From Tetmemena sp. SeJ-2015 (lineage: Eukaryota; Ciliophora; Spirotrichea; Sporadotrichida; Oxytrichidae), in NCBI GenBank assembly GCA_027382625.1, contig JAJKFJ010020759.1, positions 62,001 through 126,000 on the forward strand: a stretch of 64,000 nt of DNA, written 5' to 3'. The translations under genes and the position numbers were made by a program. Position 1 is the first letter of the stretch, and each line of letters starts with the position of its first letter. The notes beneath the pieces are model-generated. The model was given only the letters and a program-made list of their open reading frames with translations, was not told the origin of the DNA and did not search any database. This document shows positions 47,062 through 56,300 of the stretch, in pieces.

Positions 47062-47796
47062 TCATTGCCAACAATTCAATAATTAGAATAATTATTATAA
47101 TAAAATTCTTGTTCCATTGGAATCAAGTACGCCGTAGTAAAGTATGGATTACTTGCTTCCTAAGTAGAATAACTTGAACTTGACATCATTTTGTCGGACA
47201 TAACCGTTGATTGTGTAGTCTCCATCTGCATCCATTCCAGATCCTTAGATCACCCCCTTATCAGTGTTCACAGTAAATTTCTTGAAAGTTAGACCCTCTT
47301 TTTAGCCGTCAGAATCAAGCATTCCTTGCCAAGCAGTGAAAGATTTGCCAATTACTTAATCACAGTAACAAATATATAATATAGACTTATCTTAATAAGG
47401 AAATTTAATTTTAATCTTAAATAAGTGACAATTCTAATTACCTTTATGGAGTTAAATTTAAAAGATAAACTATATTTGACAGTAGTATGCGTACTTCATG
47501 CAGTTGCGGCAGAGGTCGAAATCGCAAGTTTTATCTGAGCAGTTATAGCCTGGAATCTCTTTGGTTTGATAGAAGTCGCTGATTCCAGAGTGGCAGCCTT
47601 GTGGAAATACTTCTGCGCCGTTACATTTCCAACCGCTGTCTCTTACCTCCTCTTTGGGGAAGTTATGATGATGCTAAGAGCATGAAGCCATCACGGGAGG
47701 AATAGCTTGATTAACCCAAGGCCTTGGATCAGGCTCGTCCTTCTTTCCAATGGGGTTATAAACTGTCAAGCTGTTGTTACTTTGAGTACAACCCAT
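47062..47796 (-). CDS. zinc-binding DC1-like plus beta-domain protein, paralogue A (complete)
   Basis: ATG 47796-47794 to TGA 47064-47062; with one 117-bp IES removed 618 bp remain, 205 residues. It begins MGCTQSNNS, a good N-myristoylation/palmitoylation signal, so probably membrane-tethered. Residues about 47-100 hold the zinc domain: SGWKCNGAEVFPQGCHSGIS, DFYQTKEIPGYNCSDKTC, DFDLCRNCMKYAYYC. The C-terminal half (AWQGMLDSDGQKEGLTFKKF; GVIQGSGMDADGDYTINGYV; VKFKLFYLGSKQSILYYGVL) is a repeated beta-strand domain of lipocalin-like appearance. Two paralogues are at 29270 and 30680. Ligand unknown. Confidence 0.8.
47362..47478. other. IES, 117 bp, pointer ACAGTA/TACTGT
   Basis: ACAGTA at 47362-47367 and 47479-47484; removal joins MKYAYYC to DQVIGKSF and leaves a whole number of codons. 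Confidence 0.88.
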
Positions 47797-48320
47797 CGCT
47801 GTGTACAAGTTTTAATAAATTATTGCGAGAAAAGATTAATCACAAATATAAGGTAATGATTTTAATTTATACGATTATTTTTTCTCAACTTATTTTAGCA
47901 TGAAAAACTCCATTAAGCTCAATTTATTTTAAATAAAGATAAAAATTTCCTAAAAATGGCCATTAATTTTTTAATTTTAAGTTTGGCAATATAAATATCT
48001 AAGGAGAATTTAGATGAATTATCATAAAGTTCTTTTAATTTGCTATATTCCTTTTTTATTTTCCTTTTTTTCTCATTATTTAATTTTATACCCTAATTTG
48101 AGAAGTCTTTGACGATGATAATGAGCTTTGCTAAATAAATTAAATTATTTCTGGGATTTAAACCTGAAATTTTACTTTTAGACTCTTTAGAATAAATGTA
48201 AAAAACCAAATTTAATCATTAAATTGGGATTTCGCTTAGAGTAAAAATGAAACTAATTGTTTTATCTTTGATAAATTATATGATCCCTGAAGAATAATTT
48301 ATTTTTGAATTTTTAATATA

Positions 48321-48780
48321 ATGAGGAGCAGCGAGAGATCGCAGATAGATTTGAAAATAATGGAAAACCTAGGCTTATATCTGTTTCAGAAGCATTAATT
48401 TTTCAATAACATATTCAAGCAAGCACCTTCCTTAGTTAGTTAAAAATCTATTATTCAAGATTTGATATAAGAACGAGCAAGAGCTTAGCCACCAAAAGAC
48501 TCTTTTCCAGAAAGGCTCAGACAAGTTAAAAAATAAAAAGAGGGGTCCAACGAAGAAACAACTTATTTATTTTACTAGAGCTTTGAAATTATCCAATAAT
48601 AGAACTTGTAAGATAAAGAGTATGCCATCAGGGGAAGTGTTTGAGATTAAGATTGAGAATGAGGGCCATTCAAATGAAAGCAAGAAGATAAAATCTAAGT
48701 AAAAAAAGCGCAGACACAAAAATAAAAAGTCTTAATTAGATGTTCTTAATAAGCCGAAGATCAATAACTATTAAAACTGA
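48321..48780 (+). pseudogene. small basic protein, second copy with 2-bp frameshift
   Basis: Same gene as 41660-42109 (MRSSERSQIDLKIMENLGLY...). Around 48560-48575 it is 2 bp shorter than copy 1 (ACAACTTATTTATTTTACT versus the 2-bp longer form), which shifts the frame; downstream the homologous frame resumes (MPSGEVFEIKI ... SKKIKSKQKKRRHKNKKSQ ... PKINNYQN) to TGA 48778-48780. No pointer explains the gap. Either a decaying copy or an assembly error. Confidence 0.6.
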
Positions 48781-48948
48781 ATCCAATTAGAATAACAATT
48801 ATATAAAATTCCTTTTCTATCAGAAAGCAATAATATATCGAATTTATTTCTAAACTGCTTCATAACTATTAAGATGTGCTTTACATCATGATTAGAGCAA
48901 TTTTAGATGGATAGATAATTTAAATTTGGCTTTCTGATTCGGAGATTT

Positions 48949-49654
48949 TCATTATATGCTTGATTAAGTTGAGTTTTTAATCTTAATGCTGACATCTGGA
49001 CAGTTGGTCTCTGAATCACTCAAGAGCATGTAAGAGCCTATGAAGTATCCAATTTCTGTTTTTATACCTTTCATATCCTCTACCTTGGTAGTTCCCTTAG
49101 TTATAGACGCAATAGGGATGAACTAGAAATTCCCTATTGCATTTATCGCATTTACTAAGGAATCCCCAGCCTTGAGTTTGTCTGCTCTCTCTAAAGTTAT
49201 CACGATAAATAAGTATAGTTATTTAAAAATGAACGTCTTTTCCCTTCTTTTTAGCAAACATGCACTGAGTTGTAGTAACAGTCAGTTGATATGGATTGAT
49301 TTTCATATCTAGAGTTGAGAGCTTGCCATTTTTCGTGCTATTAGTTCCATCAGTAACTCCAGTCACAACAGTTCTAAAATTCAAATTTAAAATAAAGATA
49401 TAATCTGTTAAAACTAGGAGATAACTCTGTCAGATCAACTATCGATTGAATTTTGTCTCCTTGAGAAATAGCGGCTAATTTCTTAATCATTAAATACTCA
49501 TCACCCGACATCGTAGTCTCAGCCCGTAGAATGTCAATGCTTTGTAATTCATTAACTTAAATAAGCCATTTATTATCTTAAGTAAGTACAAGCAAGAGCT
49601 CAAGTTGAGTAGAGTCGAAGATAGCAAGACCAATAGAGTATTAAGTTTTCTCAT
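48949..49654 (-). CDS. secreted Hint-like protein 1
   Basis: ATG 49654-49652 with a signal peptide (MRKLNTLLVLLSSTLLNLSS). After an IES near 49575 comes ETTMSGDEYLMIKKLAAISQ GDKIQSIVDLTELS, then VVTGVTDGTNSTKNGKLSTL, INPYQLTVTTTQCMFAKKKG, then VITLERADKLKAGDSLVNAI and GIKTEIGYFIGSYMLLSDSE, ending at TGA 48951-48949. The pair of x-x-x-G-D turns around a T-V-T-T-T-Q block matches the Hint fold of hedgehog/BIL proteins. The block-B TxxH histidine appears replaced by Gln in both genes here. Two further IESs are implied (about 49380-49435 and 49200-49215). Processing activity is therefore doubtful. Confidence 0.6.
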
Positions 49655-49689
49655 TTCAGAAATTATTATAATTATCTTTTACTATCTTT

Positions 49690-50609
49690 TAAGAAGCATA
49701 TCCATTTTCATTAAGAAAATGAATTAGGATTTGAGTAAAAAATGTTTTGAATGAATTAAGAAGAATCTGATAAAAAATTTCATTGTAGCATATCAATTTA
49801 ATAGATATGACCCTTTTAGATTTCTTGCGACTACAAGAACTTATGATTAAGATAATTGAATAAATATTTGGGGGTGTTTTTTCTTCTAAGAGCTTTGGTT
49901 TGATACTAAGTTTTCCACAATCGTTTTCCTTATCTGACAAAAGCATGAAATTTCCAATAAAATAGCCATTTGTAGTCTTGATTCTTATCATTTGAGAGGC
50001 TTCAGCTGTAGCAGACTGAATTTGCTCTATTTTAAAGAATTAGTATTCTTTATCATCGTGGTTTGCCAAATAGAGGAAAGAGTCCCCTACCTTAAGTTTA
50101 TCAGCTCGTTCTATGGTCACCACATCCATCATAAAATTGCATTTTAAATATTTGAATCCTTTCCTTTCTTTACTATTATAATGCACTACTGAGTTGATAC
50201 AGTCTGAGGCAAATCAACTTCAAGTTAGAAAGTCAGAGTGGAGTAGCTAGCTATTTTTGGATCTAAATCCCCAGCTTCAACTGAACTTAAAGTATAAAAA
50301 ATTACTTATTTCTGTGCTATTGCTATTATAAAAATTTAAATTACAAATAAAACTCTATAATATTATTCTAATATCAATTTTTGAGATAGACTTCGCAATG
50401 TCAAAAACGCTTTAAATTTTATCTCCAACTTTTAGCTAGGAGAGACTTCTTATTCTAATACTTGTATATTTAGGATTTGTAATTTCTTCTCTCATTGCAA
50501 GCATACTAAATAAATAGAACTGCTTTAGTAAAGTCCTAAAGTCTTATTTAGAGTTGTTATTGCTCAAATTTTGGTAAAATATAAGAAATGCAAATAAAAC
50601 CATTTTCAT
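49690..50609 (-). CDS. secreted Hint-like protein 2
   Basis: ATG 50609-50607 with signal peptide (MKMVLFAFLIFYQNLSNNNS). Then TSIRIRSLSQLKVGDKIQSV, SSVEAGDLDPKIASYSTLTF, VDLPQTVSTQQCIIIVKKGK, VVTIERADKLKVGDSFLYLA and KTTNGYFIGNFMLLSDKEND, paralogous block by block to protein 1. An AT-rich C-terminal stretch follows (SRKKSKRVISIKLICYNEIF) and ends near 49690, or at TGA 49656 just before the start codon of protein 1. IESs are implied at about 50340 and 50125-50160. As in protein 1, the position of the Hint block-B His is Gln (STQQC). Confidence 0.6.
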
Positions 50610-50619
50610 TTTTTAAAAA

Positions 50620-51880
50620 AAAATTATTAACTTTTGATTTGCAATTAATTCAAGATAAAAAATAAAGTGCTGATATTATAATAATATAAAATCTTAGTAT
50701 TATGTTTATATTAGAGTTTAATAACTCAAATAAAATATAGATTTCTAAATGAGACTATTTATCAACTTTTGTTTTATTTTAGAGACATAGAAATTAAATA
50801 TTTTTGTTTAGTATATTTGTAAAATTAGAAGAATCGAGAGTAGTTTAAAGGGTAACCTTGTTTTATAATAATTGAGTGTCATTATAAATGTAGGTTGGAT
50901 CCAGTATGTTAAGTTTATAATTATTACTAGTTTCGGTAAAACAAATTTGAGATACTATTTTACTTTTAATGCTTTTGACAACTCGCAAAGAAAGATTATA
51001 AACTTTTTTAGAATAAATAAATACTTGCAAATTAATGAGAACTTTCCAAAAATTTAATTAAAGATAGGTGCTGTTACACTTGTTGACATTTATCCATAAA
51101 TAAAATATGAAATATTGGTATATCCTAGGGTGTCATTGTTCATTTTTAAGAGAGAAATCTAGTCTAAAATGCGGTGTTAATGATGTTCTGCAGGTAATGG
51201 ACATGGACTTCAAGTATTCTTGGTTGCTACTAACACATAAAAAGTGCCCCCGCATTAAATAAAAACGAAAATCATATTATTTGTGTATCATCCTTGTTCT
51301 CAAGATTTAGGCATTGAAGACAATTTAATCACTGAAATCCTCCCCAATTATTATTTTTACAGTGAGCATGTAAAGCCAAGAGCAACACCTAAACTAAATA
51401 CATCATAAGCTTATGAGTATTTCTCAATTTTTTTTATGTTAAATATTGAAATTTTTATGAGTTGAGGTCTATATTTATGCAGAACTTAGATAACAAAAGG
51501 AAAATTTAGAAAATGGAAACAAAACTTTAAGTTTCATAAATTGAGAGAAAAGTTATCAGCGAGAGTTTAATAGATAATTGAAAAGTTATACATAAATTAA
51601 TTAAAACTAATTTAAATAATTAAAATCCTTTTTTGTTTTTAAGTTTTAAATTTTTTTTTTTGAAAATTTAATTTTAAAAAAGAAAACCTTTATTTTTAAA
51701 AGGGCAAAAGATGAGCCCTTGGGGAAAAAATTAAATTTTATAATTTTTCGTAAAGAAAAGGAAAATTTTTTTAAGTTTTTAAAAAAAATTTAAGAATTTT
51801 TTTTTTTTTGGTTTTTTTAAAATTTGAAAAAATTATTAAAAAACCCATAAAGAAAATATAGAAAAGCATTTGAATTTAAC
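50620..51880. other. mostly non-coding; one minus-strand signal-peptide MDS; low-quality run
   Basis: On the minus strand about 51412-51340 reads MMYLVQVLLLALHAHCKNNN, a typical secretory start that may belong to another Hint-like gene. The stretch 51640-51840 is dominated by A/T homopolymers and looks like poorly resolved consensus. Confidence 0.35.
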
Positions 51881-51881
51881 T

Positions 51882-52211
51882 ATGAGTGCTTAATCATTGC
51901 AAGAATTTATCAATAATTTGAAACCTAAAATAGATGAAGAATAGATTCCTTAATAAGAACAGAATTCGACCAAATTAGATATATAATTCATGGAGGAAAA
52001 AATAAAGAGAGAGGTTTCAGATAGAGGGGCCAGCAAGAAAATAGAGATAAAACTAATTTAGTTGAACCTGGAAACATTTTCAAACATGCACATATTTTTA
52101 ACCGCTTCTCCTGACTAGTGTGCTATCATTTATTAAAATTATGAGAGGATTATACTAGAGAATATAAAAAAAATAAATAATCACAATTCCTTAGAAATAT
52201 AAGATATCTGA
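51882..52211 (+). CDS. hypothetical polar protein, first MDS
   Basis: ATG 51882 to TGA 52209-52211, 109 residues: MSAQSLQEFINNLKPKIDEE, then MEEKIKREVSDRGASKKIEI, ETFSNMHIFLTASPDQCAII. Further pieces downstream in other frames (VCSLKIKIREIFEHFDNS at about 52335-52390; QNFSEISLPIENLDENLHTN at about 52490-52550) suggest the gene continues as MDSs to about 52600. Not recognised. Confidence 0.5.
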
Positions 52212-52690
52212 GTTCTTGCAGTCTGGCTTTTAATTTAAAATTTTTTTATTTAACATATCACTTAATTTAAATGTGGAATTCAATAGCTTTAGAAATAGAA
52301 AAAGCAGCAACTCAATCAGAGATTTATTTTCACAGGTATGCAGCTTGAAGATTAAAATAAGAGAAATTTTTGAACACTTTGACAATTCATGACCTATTTT
52401 TGCAAGAAAAGCGAAATTTACTAACTCTACAAAATCAAGCACGAAAGCCACAACTATAAAGAAAAGAAAATTCTAAACTTAATGGAATAAAACTTTTCTG
52501 AAATAAGTCTTCCTATTGAGAATCTTGACGAAAATCTACATACCAACTTCATTCTCCTATTAAGAATAAAGTTTAATATATTTAAGCTATCTCTTATTAT
52601 AAATCAATTTTTTTTAGCACTAATCTTTCTTGATATGAGTTTTGCCTATCTTTTATAACTTATAAAATTCTGCAGTATATTTATGAGAAC

Positions 52691-53000
52691 ATGAATGCAA
52701 CACACTCTAAAATATACAAGAAAAGATTTGATGAAATCAAAGTTGGAGATCTCTTAATCCAAGAGCTTATTAAAAAATGCGAATATCATAATATTTAGCT
52801 TCCTTTTTCATTGAAAGTGACTAGAGTGGTAAAACTATTTAAAATATTTTTTATCTCAAATAAATGCAAGTGAAGACTAGATAATAAATTTTTCAACTCT
52901 TACGGATTACATTGTGGTGAGAAGCATTTTATTCAGCATGCACGGATCTTGCAATCTATAGCCACAAAAATCTGCTTTTGGAGATGGAAGATTTGAAATC
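52691..53000 (+). CDS. Hint-like protein fragment
   Basis: MNATHSKIYKKRFDEIKVGD then LLIQELIKKCEYHNIQLPFS LKVTRVVK: the D-E-I-K-V-G-D turn of the family followed by a different insert. After an IES (about 52830-52900) a second piece reads DYIVVRSILFSMHGSCNLQP and SAFGDGRFEI. Start could be upstream. Confidence 0.4.
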
Positions 53001-53297
53001 ATCATCTTTTTTTTTATTAATTTATAATTCATCTAGAATCTATAAGACTGATAGCAAGAGAATTATATGAAAATAAGGATTCTTTGTAAAATAGAATAAA
53101 TTTAGCAATAGTTAATTATACAATCTGAAAAAATGGAATGTTTAATTTAAATGCTACAGCTGTAAGGTACTAATAACTTATTTTTTTGGCAAAGTGTAGC
53201 TTTAAATAAATAAATATTTTTGTTATTGTTGAGATTCTCAATGAATCGATACCATTCAGTTTATTCTAAAGATAAAATCAAACTCAACCATATTTTT

Positions 53298-53370
53298 AAT
53301 TGAGGCCATGGGAAGTAAAAGAATAGAGGGATGTTAAGATTTAATAAATGGCTCACCATAGCAAATCCAA
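53298..53370 (-). CDS. FtsX MDS C (73 bp), displaced
   Basis: Pointers TTGGATTT (53363-53370) and TGGCCTCAATT (53298-53308) match the end of A3 and the start of A4. Joined protein: GTLVGFAMVSHLLNLNIPLF then FYFPWPQFLIILS, the expected PFxFPW block of the family. Confidence 0.88.
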
Positions 53371-56300
53371 TATCTATAATGAATAATGTGATTGCTATAA
53401 TAACACTGAAAACAATATATAGTTAATTTTACATTTCTGCAAAAGTATCCTTGCTGGTCATTAATGTTCCAAATAAATAATTAAGAGACCTTTGATGTTC
53501 ACTGAGTATATCTGACAAAGACATTTAGATTTCAACCCTGCCAGCTTTGCATTTACAACATAAGTTTTTTTTTTAGATTAACCTGTTGACCTCTCTACCA
53601 TTGTGAATCCAGGAGCTCTTATTTATAACAGTGATCATGGCGTCGAAAATAGAGGGAGAAATTAAATAAAACTTTTGGACCTTGCTCTATCTCAAAATAA
53701 TTATAGTTATAAATTTTTAATTTAAATTACTTCTAAGTATAGACGGTTACTTTTCTGAGAGATTAAGTTTAATAAGATTAGTCTGGATACTTTCCGTAAG
53801 TCGAGTCAAGAATTCTTGTGCATTTAATTTTGCATTCTATTTGCTGTTTTATTGATATATAAACTTTGCACATTAGAGTATTATTTTTCTCCATCTGTTC
53901 ATTTCTTCTCTAGTCTTCATGTCTCATAATTAAATAGAAAAAATATTGGATTATAGAAACATCACTACGATGAAAACTGAGCAGAAAGCATTATAAATTA
54001 ATGATGAGAGATTATTCTAAAGATGCTAGAAATCCTTTAGTCTGTCAAGCTCTTAGTGGGACCATATGTACTTGCAAAAGCGCATAAGATTGACAACGAA
54101 AGGATTATTAAGAATTGAGGCCAAACATTAAGTTTGATACATGGGATGTCAGTGAATAGGGATTATTGGCTTAAAGAAAAATCCAACTAATGTTCCTATC
54201 AAAATGCCCAATAGACTGCTTGCAAGAACAAGAATGAAAGCCTCATAGATATAAAGAAGCTAGATTCTTGTGCTTTTCATTCCTATGGCTCTCATTATGG
54301 CTATCTCTTTCGACTATTCGAAAAGATTTGCACTCATTGAAGATGAAAGCGAGAAGAAGCAAAGGAACATTGTGATTCAAATTAAAAAGAAAAACAATGT
54401 CTAAGATAGAGTTAACTACTGCAAAAGTCATGCTTATAGAATAATTATTGTTAATTCCAAACGTTGTAATTTTAGTTAGGTAAGAGAATTTATAAGTGAG
54501 TACCTCATTTGTTTATTGCTTGTTGTAAGGGTCTCTCATTTTAATAACTAATCTTTCGTACTCTATGGATCTGAGAGATTTAAAGATATTTTGTTGCATA
54601 AATTGGGAAAGAGACCAGAGCTGTATTCTTTTTTCTCGATATCTTTATTCTAGAAAAATGATGGAGCTCTATCGTTATTGAAAATATTTCTGTAGTTGTA
54701 GTAGATGAGTTTATCTTGGAGTTCAAAACTCATAACTATAGTGTTTTTGTAATTTTTCTCAGGATCTTGTGCTCTCGCTTACTTGGCGATGTTTGTTCCA
54801 ATTCCCATTCCCTGTGAGCCTTTAGGAGTGTAGAGTTAATCTACTACTGGCAAAGCCGAGGATTGGTTTTGCGAACCTACTTTCAGGAAGTCAGTGATCA
54901 TCATTTTAATGCTCAGTAGAGGGAGTGACTCCATAGACAGAGGTGGCAAAACTTATATTTAATAGCTCTATCTGTGGTTTAGATTTCCAAGACACCTCTA
55001 TTATTTGATCTTTGAATTTCAAAAGGTATATAGGAGTAAGACTCAATCTTATCAGCATGCTTGAGAAGGATCTTATCATGAAGCTTTGGGTTTATATTGT
55101 ATTGATTCGTGGTTCCAACAACTAAATAGCAACTTAATTTTTATATTAAATCATTTTATTTTCTATTAAAAGATTGAGAGTATCTTTTAGAGTATTAAAA
55201 TTTGCTTTTATCAAGACTTTCGATTAAGCAGTACCTTTTTAATAAAAAAATGAGAAAACATATTATCATCATATGAATTTGTCTTAAATCATAGTATAAA
55301 AGAAAGTGAATAATAGGGTTATAATTTAATCAAATAGCATATTAAAAGAGCTATCGAACAATTATTTTATCTTTTATCAATGTCAGATTCATATACTAAA
55401 TAGCTTTCAAAATCAGAGAAAATCAACACTGAGAAAGCTTACTAAAACGATTACAGTGCCACCTTGTTTAACTCAGACTCAAAATATGATGCCCAAATGA
55501 AGCATAGAAAATCTTATTTAAATTGAATTAATTAAATTTATCTAAAGTCCATTTCGATGATTCTAAGAGTCAAGTGTAAGTAATAAATCGAAGAATCTTT
55601 TCGCCATAACAAGGAATTATCTAGTGCTGGTAATCTGTATCATGGCGACGTCATCAATTAAAATTTTTGTTCCTTCAATTTTAACCACATCTTTTTTACA
55701 GAAATTATTACCATATTTATACTAAAATAATGAGCTTTACTAAAGTAAGTTGAGGTATTTATAATAATAAAATAAATCAGTTACAGAACTTTCATATTAA
55801 ATTTGAGTTTTAGAATTTAGTCCAAAATTGTTTATTAAAAAATCTTTAGTTCAATTTCATTTTGTTAGATATAAGAATTTTCAGCTATACTATAAGCTTC
55901 ATGACGAGAACTCCTCATCTTCAAGTAAAAGCGCTACCACTTCTTAGCCATCAGAATCAATTAAATCTCAAAGTTCAGGATTCTCTAAGAATTCTAATCA
56001 GACCCAAAAATTAGAGCAAATGAAACTGGCGTAATCTCTGCTCTTTTTTGCCAGGCACTAGTACAGAGACGTCTAGAGAAAGAAGTGCCATTTCTGTCTT
56101 GCTTTCTCTCATCTCTTTAAGTAGTTATGTTCTCTCTAGTGGTAAATACAGTCGTAGAGAGAGGCCCAATTATATTCTTGAAAGTGGCAGAAGGACTAGA
56201 GGGAGAAATTGATGGAGTCATTACAAGTTCTTCAAATTCAGCCGAGAAAGATCAATTTTAGTCTGATGACAACGCAAATAGTTTAATAATTTCATGTTTA

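Noticed and set aside
51640..51840. Possible regulatory or structured AT tract
   Set aside because: Long A/T homopolymers with irregular GGG/CCC breaks look like low-quality consensus.
53460..53640. Long-open frame MDS reading VINKSSWIHNGREVN as part of the permease
   Set aside because: It follows micro-MDS B past its pointer; the pointer match to A2 and family spacing end the MDS at 53629, so the rest is eliminated DNA.
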